DNA of 12,322 nucleotides from Candidatus Zhuqueibacterota bacterium 4484_219 (GCA_002085035.1 MZGM01000061.1:1-12322); one strand, 5' to 3'; positions 1 through 7,594 are shown, counted from the stretch's first letter. The notes: generated by a model not told the origin, from the letters alone. A program made the numbers and translations.

Positions 1-788
1 CTTAACTGGGAATGAAGAAGACCGAGAACAATCAAAGCGATAGCAAATCCTGCTAACAGCACCAATCCGCTTCGGGAATAGGTGTAACCCAATGCTATCG
101 CCTGGACAGCCAAAGTGGTTGCAAAAAGAAGGTTCCATCTTTTTCTTTGTAGCCGGGAATGGTAAAAATCCAGCCAGACTGTAATAGGGATAGTAAGTGT
201 TAGGAAAGCTGCCAATAAGTTTGGGTTGTAAAAAGTAGCAGATGAACGCAGATGGTGCGTTCCAGCAAATAGCTGCGGCTGGTAGGATAATGCCTTATGC
301 CAGCGAAACCAGGCTACTTGTTCAACTATTGCATGGAGGGAGATCAACACCGCAATTCCAAAAATGCTGTAGGCAATCTTTCGCATCAATCTCGGCGACC
401 AGCGTATTCGGGAAGTTATCCAAATTAGCACCAACCACAGAATAAAACGTTCGGTCCATAAAAAGGAGAAATAATCGCAGAAGGGCGCGCGATGATAGAC
501 TATTACTATCCAGACCCCAAGCATAAAGACGACCGCGGTGAAAAGTTTGTCTTTGAAGAAAGGGCGAAAGTACTCGGGGAGAAAAAAGCGGCACACTATT
601 GCTATTATTACCCACATCCAGGAGAGGAGATCAAGGTTTGGAAGCTGAAAGTAGAAAAGTACAGGTGTTGCAGTTAATATTTCAATTGGCCAAAGGGAGA
701 CAAGAAGAAGAAGGGATGTGTCAAACAAAAATTGGAGTGGGGCAGCTACGTATTGTTTGATTTTGTTCAGCTTCTGGAAAGAACACAT
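1..788 (-). CDS. O-antigen ligase/polymerase-type membrane protein (partial, 3' end outside window)
   Basis: This reading frame is open from an ATG at 788 down to the left edge, giving 262 codons without a stop. The protein is rich in hydrophobic helices (roughly residues 20-45, 52-70, 81-98, 108-125, 138-155, 190-207, 219-235 and 240-258). Two stretches match the Wzy_C/WaaL (O-antigen ligase) family pattern: TFYNPNLLAAFL at 185-196, which resembles the usual 'F.NPN.lA.yl' motif, and YSRSG at 237-241, which resembles the 'T.SRG' motif in the following helix. Members join or polymerise lipid-linked glycans at the periplasmic face of the inner membrane. The start is supported by AAGG eight bases upstream; a TTG at 827 is the only other in-frame candidate. 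The gene is the last visible member of the minus-strand envelope operon, 117 bp after the NamZ-like gene, so it may also have its own promoter. Family assignment is fairly sure; ligase versus polymerase cannot be decided from half a protein. Confidence 0.72.
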   Translation of the reverse strand, partial: MCSFQKLNKIKQYVAAPLQFLFDTSLLLLVSLWPIEILTATPVLFYFQLPNLDLLSWMWVIIAIVCRFFLPEYFRPFFKDKLFTAVVFMLGVWIVIVYHRAPFCDYFSFLWTERFILWLVLIWITSRIRWSPRLMRKIAYSIFGIAVLISLHAIVEQVAWFRWHKALSYQPQLFAGTHHLRSSATFYNPNLLAAFLTLTIPITVWLDFYHSRLQRKRWNLLFATTLAVQAIALGYTYSRSGLVLLAGFAIALIVLGLLHSQL

Positions 789-905
789 TGCGGCTACCTT
801 AAAAAGTACAACATACTTCGATCCCAAAAGTCAAACCTGTGCCTCTGTGGATGTCACAAACTTCCGATTCACAGGGATTTTCTTATTCACATCAACTGTA
901 GTCAT

Positions 906-2162
906 TTAATTGTACAGGAGATATTTTTTTCGAATACTCTTGAAGTAGTTTAATTCTCGCTCCCAACTGGCAATGATTCGTCTGGGTTTTACATTCGCGA
1001 TAAGTGATCGGCGGACTTTATCGTTTCCCACCAGCAAGTCGAATTTGTGAGTGAATTGAATCTTGTTCGGGTACAATTGATGAATGCTGCTGAGAAGGTA
1101 CACAGCGCAAGAAACCGAGCGGAAAACATTGCGATCAGTCACTTTGATGGATAGTCCCTGACATTGTTCTGTCTGGGAATTTAGCGACTGCGTGATTTGG
1201 AAGATTTTAGGGGGAGTGAAGAGGACAGGTGCAAAAGAAACACCGTAGAGATGATATGATTTTAATTTCTTAAACAGAAGCTCTTTATCAATCCAGGAAG
1301 CGCCGATGCAATTGTAGACTTGATCGGGTTTGCTGCCTACTGTAATATTAGTTCCCTCGAGTAGATGCAAACCAGGGAATAGTAACGTTGCTTCCAATGG
1401 CGGCGTATGTGAGGGAACTTCAACCCACTGCAAGCCAGTTTTATCGAACCATTGCATGCGCCGCCAATTCTTTGCGGGAACCACAGTCAACTTAGCCTTA
1501 AGACCATGAGGCAATAGCTCCTCACCATTAATGTAAAGAGCTAATTCTCCCATTGTCATTCCATGGCGGATGGGAATGGAAAGCAAACCGAGTGGCGACT
1601 TAAATTCTGGCTGCAACACAGGCCCTTCAACAATGGCACCGGTAAGGGGATTAGGTCTATCAAGCACGATGAATTCGATGCCTTTGTTAGCCGTAGCTTC
1701 CATAGCTAAAATCATAACTCTAAGATCATTTGAGAAGCGCACTCCAATGTCTTGAAGATCGAATATTAAGGCATCGACATTCTGTAACATTTCCGATGGT
1801 AGTTTTCTACTGTTGCAGTGGAGGATGTAGGTGGTGATGCCGGTGGTTGAATCTATTTGAGCTTTAACCGAATCAGTTCGCTCTGTCTGCTTTCCGTATT
1901 CCAGATTGATTAAGGTAGTAACGGTAACTTCAGGAATAGCGGTAAGGACATTCACAATGTGTTTACCATCCGAAGAGATAGCTGTACGATTGCTCAAGAT
2001 TCCTATGCGCTTGCCGCGTATTAAGTCTACTTTTTCCTTTACCAGTACATCCAGACCAGGAAATATTGGCGAATAGTGAGGCGCACAGGAGAAAATGAGA
2101 CTGTAGAAAATCCCAACACCTGCAATCACAACCAGTTGTTGGACTAATTTTCTGGTATTCAT
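906..2162 (-). CDS. NamZ/DUF1343-family lipoprotein, putative exo-beta-N-acetylmuramidase, divergent
   Basis: The 418-residue product matches the DUF1343 (NamZ, formerly YbbC) family along its length: PGLDVL near 35, LSNRTAIS at 56-63, DLQDIGVRF at 135-143, LDRPNPLTG at 167-175, VEGPVL at 178-183, RHGMTMGELA at 199-208 and FPGLHLLEGTN at 262-272. NamZ enzymes remove terminal N-acetylmuramic acid from peptidoglycan fragments. The N-terminus has a hydrophobic segment ending in IFSC with Cys26, a lipobox, and Ala follows the Cys, so an outer-membrane lipoprotein is likely. Several family motifs are altered. The usual PEHG is LEYG (Glu88 kept, His replaced by Tyr89), GRGT is GSKP at 276-279, and the PSPN-type motif is PSHTP at 250-254. 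Activity is therefore uncertain. AAGGA eight bases before the ATG supports the start. The gene follows the lytic transglycosylase gene by 36 bp, fitting a peptidoglycan-turnover operon. Confidence 0.85.
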   Translation of the reverse strand: MNTRKLVQQLVVIAGVGIFYSLIFSCAPHYSPIFPGLDVLVKEKVDLIRGKRIGILSNRTAISSDGKHIVNVLTAIPEVTVTTLINLEYGKQTERTDSVKAQIDSTTGITTYILHCNSRKLPSEMLQNVDALIFDLQDIGVRFSNDLRVMILAMEATANKGIEFIVLDRPNPLTGAIVEGPVLQPEFKSPLGLLSIPIRHGMTMGELALYINGEELLPHGLKAKLTVVPAKNWRRMQWFDKTGLQWVEVPSHTPPLEATLLFPGLHLLEGTNITVGSKPDQVYNCIGASWIDKELLFKKLKSYHLYGVSFAPVLFTPPKIFQITQSLNSQTEQCQGLSIKVTDRNVFRSVSCAVYLLSSIHQLYPNKIQFTHKFDLLVGNDKVRRSLIANVKPRRIIASWERELNYFKSIRKKYLLYN

Positions 2163-2198
2163 GCTGAAATTCCTTATCGGGAAGTTAACTTTACTGTG

Positions 2199-4232
2199 TC
2201 AATGTGGAGAAGGGGCAATATTATTAGTGCCATTTGTTTTGTCTTCTACAATTGGCACAACTATTTTGTCGCCGGGTTTCAATTTAAATAAGTTTAGGTG
2301 AATATTGTAATTGCGTACTAACCAAAAAGGTAAGTCATACACCTGGTAGCAGAGAGTCCAGATATTTTCTCCACGTCGCATTTTGTGGATGCGGGTACCG
2401 GTTATCTGATAATTTGAGAAGAAATCTTCCTCAATACCACGATGATATTCCAGACGGGCTTCCTCGAAATCTTGGAGAGTAACCTTTTCAAACCGTAAGC
2501 GCAAACGTTGACCAATATGAATGTCTTCTCCGTATCTTAGCCGATTCCATTGCCGTAGCCTCTGGGTTGGTACCTGTAGCCAATCTGCCAGATGTCCTAA
2601 TGTTTCATCTGGTTCTACCGTAATCCAGCCTTCTTTTATTTTTCTACCAGTGGTAACTTTGAGTTTTTGTTCTGGAATGGTCGCTTTAAAAGGTGGAGAA
2701 ATTTTTTGAGAATTGGCGCTTGCTGTAGGAGCGGTCTTTATGTTTTTAGCGTCCTTTTCAGTTAATGCTTTATTAGATGATGGAGATTTTAGAGCTATTT
2801 CTACCTCTCCGCTTCCTTCAGGTGAGGCGTGTCCCGCAGGAAGCCGAATAATATCTCCTGCGCGAATACGGTGGGCGTTACCAATATCATTTAGTGTCAT
2901 TAGCGTTGCCACTGAAGTATTAAATCGCCGGGCGATCTTGCTGAGTGTGTCGCCTCGCCTCACCCGATACCAGTTCAAATGTTTCTGGTGGGTAAATTTT
3001 TCTTCCACCGGTAGACGGGCAAAGATTGCCTGAGGGTCAATTTGTACTGGCAAACGAAGTCGATAACCCTTGGGAAGATATTTACTGCCGCGGAGTACTG
3101 GTCTTCGTAGAGCCGGATTGTATTCACGGATGGTCTTTTCGTCCAGACCAAAATATTTTTTGATAGTTTTAATGGAGAGATAAGTAGGTAATTCAAATTC
3201 TTTAAATTCGAAAGGAGGCTCAAATTCCACTTCGCCAAAATATTGTTGATAATTCTCCACTACTTTCAAGGCAGCTAAGAACTCAGCGTAAAAATTTTTG
3301 GAAGCAAATCCAAAAAATCGGCTGTGATATTTGCTAATTACCTCATCAATATCTTTGGTGTCAAGGTGATTTTTAGCACGTTTCATACCTTGGAGGCCGT
3401 GATTGTAGGCAGTGATGGCTAAAGGCCAACTGCCTAATTCTTGGTAGCTTTTTTTTAACAACTTAGCAGCAGCTTCGGTGGCCAGAAGTGGATCAAAGCG
3501 TTCGTCTATCTCATAGGTAATACGTAGATATTTTCGTCCGGTGCGACGAGTAAACTGCCAAAGCCCGGCGGCACCGGCTTTTGAATACGCCCGGATATTA
3601 AACGAAGACTCCACATGTGGCAACACCGTTAGTTGCTCCGGCAAACCATATTTCCGGAAGATGCGACGCATGTGAGACATATAGCGTCCCGAAACGACCA
3701 ACCCCTGCAAAAACCGATCGCATAATCCTTGTTGTACTCGAATATTTTTAGATGCCCGACGATAAACTTGACGATTGGTGGTGTAGTCAAAACGCTCAAA
3801 AAGCTTTCGTTTTTCGCCTTTTAGTTTGGCAAAGTTTTTGGTATTGGCCAGCTCCCTGAGTAATTTAGAATACTTTTTTTTGACTCGCTTTACCAGCTTG
3901 GAAATCTCCTTCCGTTTTGCCTGGGGATTGTCAAATAGACTGTCAGCATTGATCACTGTGTAGATTACTGTCAGGTGGTTACTATCATGGATGATGTAAT
4001 CATTCCTGTCATATTTGGTGTAGACATCAATCCAAAAGTCTACCCGAGGTTTGAGGTCTTCTGACAGGGGGAAAAGATTTTCATCATGGGAAAGGAAAAC
4101 GGCGTCATTGGCTCGGGTTTTGGCTTCCAGTCGTGCTTTTTCTGGCAGAATAGGTCTGGTTAGAGAAATTGGGTGCACTGATTGCAAAAATAGACAGCAA
4201 GTAATTCCTATCTTCCACCACAATATTTTCAT
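2199..4232 (-). CDS. MltD-like membrane-bound/secreted lytic transglycosylase with LysM domains
   Basis: The 677-residue protein has an N-terminal hydrophobic signal segment (about 5-23), an alpha-helical region, then a family 1 lytic transglycosylase (SLT) domain at about 185-300. The domain shows the MltD-type motifs: catalytic Glu208 in LPHVESSFN, AAGLWQF at 221-227, DERFDP and AT.AAAKLL around 243-260, and TAYNHG at 274-279. A degenerate LysM-like segment follows (351-395, ending GYRLRLP). Three clearer LysM domains come next at about 420-465 (VRRGDTLSKIARRF), 536-581 (VEPDETLGHLADWL) and 615-660 (MRRGENIWTL). A low-complexity linker (about 466-530) separates the first two. Such enzymes cleave the MurNAc-GlcNAc bond of peptidoglycan to give 1,6-anhydro products, with LysM domains holding the glycan. 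It is longer than E. coli MltD (452 residues). AAGGAT precedes the ATG at suitable distance. The gene sits 36 bp from both neighbours, so co-transcription is likely. Confidence 0.93.
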   Translation of the reverse strand: MKILWWKIGITCCLFLQSVHPISLTRPILPEKARLEAKTRANDAVFLSHDENLFPLSEDLKPRVDFWIDVYTKYDRNDYIIHDSNHLTVIYTVINADSLFDNPQAKRKEISKLVKRVKKKYSKLLRELANTKNFAKLKGEKRKLFERFDYTTNRQVYRRASKNIRVQQGLCDRFLQGLVVSGRYMSHMRRIFRKYGLPEQLTVLPHVESSFNIRAYSKAGAAGLWQFTRRTGRKYLRITYEIDERFDPLLATEAAAKLLKKSYQELGSWPLAITAYNHGLQGMKRAKNHLDTKDIDEVISKYHSRFFGFASKNFYAEFLAALKVVENYQQYFGEVEFEPPFEFKEFELPTYLSIKTIKKYFGLDEKTIREYNPALRRPVLRGSKYLPKGYRLRLPVQIDPQAIFARLPVEEKFTHQKHLNWYRVRRGDTLSKIARRFNTSVATLMTLNDIGNAHRIRAGDIIRLPAGHASPEGSGEVEIALKSPSSNKALTEKDAKNIKTAPTASANSQKISPPFKATIPEQKLKVTTGRKIKEGWITVEPDETLGHLADWLQVPTQRLRQWNRLRYGEDIHIGQRLRLRFEKVTLQDFEEARLEYHRGIEEDFFSNYQITGTRIHKMRRGENIWTLCYQVYDLPFWLVRNYNIHLNLFKLKPGDKIVVPIVEDKTNGTNNIAPSPH

Positions 4233-4268
4233 CTGGATTATCCTTTTGCAAAAGAGATTATTCAGATA

Positions 4269-4739
4269 TCAAAAACCGTTTATCGCGTCGTCGAAAGCGT
4301 CGTTAAAAGAGTTGTCGAAATAATCGATATTTTGAGGATCGTACTGAATCATACGACCAATGATAGCTATCAGTTCTTTTTTCGGCAATTCCTGTAATTT
4401 CTGAAGTGAAGTTTCTACATTGAGAAATTCTTCTCGGTCATAAATCCAGGAGTACAATAGAGCCACAATATGTTTACAGAGGTATCCTTCCTGGTTGCAG
4501 GTACAAGAAGCCATGATCTCCTGTTCTTCTGCTCGGATGCGAACAAAGTGAAAATGGGAGCCATCAGCAACCTTTCCAGATATTTGATTACGGAAAACGG
4601 CTGCCTTCATAATGTGACCGTTGGAGTAAAACTCCCAACCTTGACCATCAGCTCCCTCCTGGTCTAATTGGATCACTTGAGCTTCATTTAGTGACAGAAG
4701 ATAGGGTGACACCAGATATTTTTTCTGCCATACCTCCAT
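4269..4739 (-). CDS. Small SWIM zinc-finger domain protein
   Basis: The 156-residue product carries a SWIM-type zinc-binding motif, CxC-x6-CxH: Cys79, Cys81, Cys88 and His90 in the stretch ASCTCNQEGYLCKHIVALLY. It is preceded by the typical beta-rich part, G.I..A.V.....Y.V.I....G, at about 40-72. SWIM domains bind nucleic acid or protein partners and are often found alone or beside SNF2 helicases; here no helicase is present. The C-terminal third is helical and ends in an acidic, Asp/Asn/Phe-rich tail (141-156). There is no signal peptide, so it should be cytoplasmic, unlike its envelope neighbours. It lies 39 bp downstream of the M48 peptidase gene and 36 bp upstream of the lytic transglycosylase gene, so it is probably in the same transcript. 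AAGGGG lies about ten bases before the ATG. The biological role is unknown. Confidence 0.82.
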   Translation of the reverse strand: MEVWQKKYLVSPYLLSLNEAQVIQLDQEGADGQGWEFYSNGHIMKAAVFRNQISGKVADGSHFHFVRIRAEEQEIMASCTCNQEGYLCKHIVALLYSWIYDREEFLNVETSLQKLQELPKKELIAIIGRMIQYDPQNIDYFDNSFNDAFDDAINGF

Positions 4740-4778
4740 TTTACATAACCCCTTTTTTGTCTATTATTACTTACTCCG

Positions 4779-5759
4779 TCAAGAAGAATGTGCCATTGCA
4801 ATTCGTTTTTTAATAGATGGGTGACTGTAAAAAAGAAATTCTATTATCGGATGAGGTTCTTTGTCTGCTAAATTTATTTGGGCTAATTTTTCCATAGCTG
4901 AAACGAACGATTCTTTATCTTTGGTTATTTGCAAGGCGAATAGATCTGCCTGGCGTTCAAAATGTCGAGAGAGCATATTTTGTATTGGCGTAATTATTAA
5001 GCCAAACAGAGTTAGGTACAGAGCAAGCAATGGTAAAGCTTCAACTTGATCTATTGTCAATCCTTTCGCTGGGAAGATGATTGCCAGAGTTTTCTGGTAG
5101 AGCAAGGAGGTTACGAAAATTCCTCCCAACGTTAACACAAAACCAGATAATATTCCCTTCCAGATGTGGTGATATCGATAATGTCCTAATTCATGGGCAA
5201 AAACAGTAATAATCTCTGGCAGTGAGAAGTTTTCCAATAACGTATCACTCAAGATAACGCGCTTTGATAGTGATTCGTCTGTCAAAGGTTCAAACTTGTA
5301 AAATAGGGGAAAAATTAATACCGGAGCTAATCGAGCTAACAGAATTGAAACCAGAAATACAATCAGTCCCACCGGGAGCCACCAAAAATTTTTAAAAGAA
5401 CGGAGGAAGAAAAAGAAAATCAGAAATAGTGGTAGTAGTATCAATCCACTAACCCCGATGCCTTTAATTTCTTCCCAAAGCCATTGTCCAAAATTTTGAT
5501 TAGAAACTCCGAATTGATGTTCCACAATGTAGCCAGAATAGAAACTAAAAGGGAATGTTATTGCCAATTCAATGATTCCAACGAGCAGAAGGTAAATTAC
5601 AAAAATGCCGTACGGATGTTCGGTTACACTACGGGCTAAACTACCAACTTGAAATGTCCATCCCCGCAGAACCAATGCTAACAGCAGAGCTAATACCACG
5701 ATGAACTCTGCGATACCTAATGCTAACTTTATTCGATTGTATTTTTTGTTACGGTTCAT
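4779..5759 (-). CDS. M48 (Ste24/CAAX-protease-type) membrane zinc metallopeptidase with apparent internal deletion
   Basis: The 326-residue protein resembles the Ste24 branch of peptidase family M48. It has hydrophobic helices at about 11-31, 50-71, 103-119, 125-152, 203-225 and 241-263, and the Ste24-like FYSGYIVEHQFGVSNQ at 73-88. The zinc motif HELGH is at 189-193, and the third ligand is Glu268 in the FERQAD stretch (267-272). The C-terminal YSHPSIKKRI is at 311-320. Such enzymes process membrane or exported proteins at the inner membrane. In relatives, about 38-40 residues separate the 'PLF.KF.PL....L' region from 'KRIVL.DTLL'; that segment carries the conserved NA(Y/F)F.G strand beside the active site. 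Here PLTDESLSKR (159-167) joins directly to VILSDTLL (168-175), so this block is missing while the frame stays open. The gene is the first of the minus-strand operon. There is no strong Shine-Dalgarno; a start close to a possible promoter suggests a very short leader. Confidence 0.85.
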   Translation of the reverse strand: MNRNKKYNRIKLALGIAEFIVVLALLLALVLRGWTFQVGSLARSVTEHPYGIFVIYLLLVGIIELAITFPFSFYSGYIVEHQFGVSNQNFGQWLWEEIKGIGVSGLILLPLFLIFFFFLRSFKNFWWLPVGLIVFLVSILLARLAPVLIFPLFYKFEPLTDESLSKRVILSDTLLENFSLPEIITVFAHELGHYRYHHIWKGILSGFVLTLGGIFVTSLLYQKTLAIIFPAKGLTIDQVEALPLLALYLTLFGLIITPIQNMLSRHFERQADLFALQITKDKESFVSAMEKLAQINLADKEPHPIIEFLFYSHPSIKKRIAMAHSS

Positions 5760-5768
5760 CTTATTCTT

Positions 5769-5797
5769 ATTTTACAAAAATTCGACATGAGATGCAA
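5769..5797 (-). promoter_or_regulatory. Possible promoter of the envelope operon
   Basis: On the minus strand TTGCAT (5797-5792) and TAAAAT (5774-5769) are separated by 17 bp. The -10 matches the sigma-70 consensus at 5 of 6 bases and the -35 at only 3 of 6. Transcription would begin within a few bases of the ATG at 5759, implying a nearly leaderless mRNA, which fits the lack of a clear Shine-Dalgarno there. The call is weak. Confidence 0.3.
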
Positions 5798-6108
5798 GGG
5801 GTAAATTTTACAAGATGCATTCTCTTCTTCCGCGAAGCAAGGCTTTGGGAAACACTTTTTCGCAAAGTAAAGGCGTAAAGTAAATGGATGAAATAACCAC
5901 TACCAGAAAGACAAAGAATTTAACCTCTATCAAACAAAGACAAATGTCTCTGTTTTGGGGGGTATTTTGGTTTTTTCAGAGAGGCGAAGAGGAATCGATT
6001 TTCTCTGTTCTTTCTCCCTTTCCCGCCGGGGGCAAGGCTGAGGTCGAAAACAGACTCTTTTTGCTCAGCCATTAGCACAGAATCAGGTGTTAGTTATTGT
6101 AAAGAGAT

Positions 6109-6122
6109 ATTCCAATTGGAAT
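6109..6122. promoter_or_regulatory. 14-bp perfect palindrome just downstream of the HD-GYP gene
   Basis: ATTCCAATTGGAAT is a perfect palindrome 22 bp after the stop codon of the HD-GYP gene. In RNA it could form a 5-bp hairpin with an AATT loop followed by a weak pyrimidine stretch (ATCTCTTT on the minus strand), a poor terminator at best. It could also be a protein-binding site or chance. Confidence 0.3.
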
Positions 6123-6144
6123 TAAAGATTTACGCTGGGGAGTT

Positions 6145-7185
6145 TCAGGAGAGCTTTTTGATTTTATGTAGGGGTAGTTTTAAGAAGGTCTGTACGATTT
6201 CTGGATCGAATTGGGTTTCTACGTTGCGGAGTATTTCTTTCTGAGCTTCTGCGATACTTTTAGCCTTTTTGTAAACTCGGTCGCTTGTGATGGCGTCGAA
6301 GGCGTCTACGACAGCAAAGATACGCGCCTCAAGGGGAATTTCCTTGCCTTTCAAACCGTCGGGGTAACCGCTACCGTCGTAGTGTTCGTGATGGCTGCGT
6401 ACTATTTTGAGTGATGGCTGAAGAAATTTAATATCTTGAAGCATATTATAGCCAACGGCAGGATGGATTTTCATTACTTCCCATTCTTTTTCAGTTAAAG
6501 GTGCAGGTTTTAAAAGGATGCTATCGGGAATGCCAATTTTGCCCACGTCATGTAATAGTGCGCCTCGAGTAATGTAAACCAATTTGTTACCTCGTAAACC
6601 AAGTTTTTGTGCCAAGAGGCGAGAAAGTTCTACTACCCGTTTGGAATGACCACCAGTGCTTCGTTCACGCAAATCCAAAGCCGAAATCAAAGCCTCAAGA
6701 GTCCTCTGGTATGTCATTTCGATCTCGTCATATGCTCGAACCAGTTCAATTGTGCGTTCTTGTACTTTTTGTTCTAACTTCTGTTGATAAATTGTCTTTT
6801 CTTCCAACAGACGTTTGTGCTCCAGGGCACGAAACACCGCCATCTTTAGTTCTTCCAGATTAAATGGTTTCAGAATGTAATCATAAGCACCGATTTTTAA
6901 ACATTGTATTGCCTCTTTAGTGTCATCCATTCCAGTCATCATAATTACCACTACGTTGGGAAAATTAGCCCTAATCTCGTGAAGTAACCACTTGCCATCG
7001 AAATCCACCATTTTAATATCTGTAAGAACCACCTGATATGGATGGCTTTGTAGTTCCAGCAAAGCACTTTGTGCCGATCTTTTTGCTTTACAGTTGAATC
7101 CCTCGTTGCGAAAATAACGCGTTACTACATTGCAGATTATTTCTTCGTCATCGACTACTAATATGTTTATCTTATTATTATTCAT
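6145..7185 (-). CDS. Response regulator with HD-GYP output domain (putative cyclic-di-GMP phosphodiesterase)
   Basis: The 346-residue protein is an RpfG-type two-domain regulator. The receiver domain (about 6-120) shows the acidic pair Asp12-Asp13, phospho-acceptor Asp56 in LTDIKM, Thr84 in MMTG and Lys107 in LKPF. A charged coiled linker (about 121-160) follows. The HD-GYP domain (about 161-340) has all expected metal and substrate residues: GGHSKRV with His180, LHDVGKIGIPD with His212-Asp213, His241 in IHP, SHHEHYDGSGYP with His265, His266 and the GYP at 273-275, and VVDAFDAITSDR with Asp294. It should hydrolyse c-di-GMP when phosphorylated by an unseen partner kinase. AGGTG seven bases before the ATG supports the start. 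The gene stands alone, transcribed away from the PorV-like gene from its own sigma-70-like promoter, with a ~180-nt leader. Motifs are intact, so an active enzyme is likely. Confidence 0.95.
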   Translation of the reverse strand: MNNNKINILVVDDEEIICNVVTRYFRNEGFNCKAKRSAQSALLELQSHPYQVVLTDIKMVDFDGKWLLHEIRANFPNVVVIMMTGMDDTKEAIQCLKIGAYDYILKPFNLEELKMAVFRALEHKRLLEEKTIYQQKLEQKVQERTIELVRAYDEIEMTYQRTLEALISALDLRERSTGGHSKRVVELSRLLAQKLGLRGNKLVYITRGALLHDVGKIGIPDSILLKPAPLTEKEWEVMKIHPAVGYNMLQDIKFLQPSLKIVRSHHEHYDGSGYPDGLKGKEIPLEARIFAVVDAFDAITSDRVYKKAKSIAEAQKEILRNVETQFDPEIVQTFLKLPLHKIKKLS

Positions 7186-7280
7186 GGAGTCGCACCTGAT
7201 TATTAATCAGTCTGTTGTTTTGTGTTTCAACAAGTTCGATCAGTACCACCTTTTTTGACTTTGGAACACTTATTGTAATT

Positions 7281-7290
7281 ATCGGCCGAT
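7281..7290. promoter_or_regulatory. Palindrome ATCGGCCGAT in the HD-GYP leader
   Basis: A GC-rich perfect 10-bp palindrome stands out in an AT-rich stretch about 95 bp before the HD-GYP start codon and downstream of that gene's predicted transcription start. It could be an operator or chance; no regulator can be assigned. Confidence 0.25.
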
Positions 7291-7370
7291 TTTGCTAATG
7301 ATGAAGAGATTTTTTTCAGTTCAGAGTAATTAGTTATTGAGATAAGGCTATTAATGAGAATTGATGGTTA

Positions 7371-7399
7371 ATTCTAATTATTTCTTCGTCAAATGTCAA
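7371..7399 (-). promoter_or_regulatory. Sigma-70-like promoter of the HD-GYP regulator gene
   Basis: On the minus strand a perfect TTGACA (7399-7394) is followed after exactly 17 bp by TAGAAT (7376-7371), which matches the -10 consensus at 5 of 6 bases. Transcription would start near 7364, leaving a leader of about 180 nt before the ATG at 7185. Confidence 0.7.
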
Positions 7400-7499
7400 G
7401 CAAAAATCAACTTATTGCGAAATTTTAACCTTCTTAAATCTGGAACTACAACCGATATCTAAATTAGGGGGCACTGGAGCATAAAATTCTAAAAAAAAC

Positions 7500-7528
7500 T
7501 TGACATTTTTAGATTTATTATTTATATT
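7500..7528 (+). promoter_or_regulatory. Sigma-70-like promoter of the PorV-like gene
   Basis: A perfect TTGACA (7500-7505) and TATATT (7523-7528, 5 of 6) are separated by 17 bp in an AT-rich setting, preceded by an A-tract (7492-7498) that could act as an UP-like element. Transcription would start near 7535, giving a leader of about 250 nt. The promoter points away from the HD-GYP promoter about 100 bp to its left. Confidence 0.75.
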
Positions 7529-7570
7529 AACTTTGCACTACAATTACGTACTGCAAAACTGTCAAGGAGA

Positions 7571-7594
7571 ATGCCTATAATCAAAGTTCGTTAA
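7571..7594 (+). CDS. Possible 7-codon leader mini-ORF (MPIIKVR)
   Basis: An ATG at 7571 opens a seven-residue frame that ends with TAA at 7592-7594, about 36 nt after the predicted transcription start. AAGGAG lies at 7564-7569, but only one base separates it from the ATG, which is much closer than normal and would make initiation poor. Its stop codon lies in the segment TAAAGGT (7592-7598), which can pair with ACCTTTA (7668-7674) further along the leader. That placement is what makes the frame worth listing. Translation is unproven. Confidence 0.25.
   Translation: MPIIKVR

Larger units (their letters stand above)
5760..6144. other. 385-bp intergenic spacer without a convincing gene
   Basis: This stretch separates the M48-led operon from the HD-GYP regulator gene; both are on the minus strand. 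The only longer open frame (5884-6075, plus strand, 63 codons) has no recognisable domain and no Shine-Dalgarno, and its composition follows the local poly-purine and poly-pyrimidine tracts. The spacer holds a possible operon promoter (5769-5797), a 7-bp inverted repeat GGCTGAG/CTCAGCC (6036-6042 and 6064-6070, 21-nt loop), and a near-direct repeat, CGAAGCAAGGC and CGCAAAGTAAAGGC, around 5833-5875. No classical terminator with a T-run is visible for the HD-GYP gene. Confidence 0.5.

Noticed and set aside
242..909. Several short plus-strand frames and a 97-codon minus-strand frame at the left end
   Set aside because: They lie over or just beside the O-antigen ligase-type gene in other frames; the minus-strand frame from 788 to the edge has the membrane-protein character and family motifs.
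6036..6070. GGCTGAG/CTCAGCC hairpin as a terminator for the HD-GYP gene
   Set aside because: The loop is 21 nt and no T-run follows on the minus strand.
5884..6075. 63-codon plus-strand frame in the spacer between the M48 and HD-GYP genes
   Set aside because: No Shine-Dalgarno, no recognisable domain, biased content from local purine/pyrimidine tracts, and it points against the direction of both neighbours.
7576..7581. TATAAT in the leader as a second promoter
   Set aside because: No -35-like element at 16-18 bp upstream, while the promoter at 7500-7528 matches far better.
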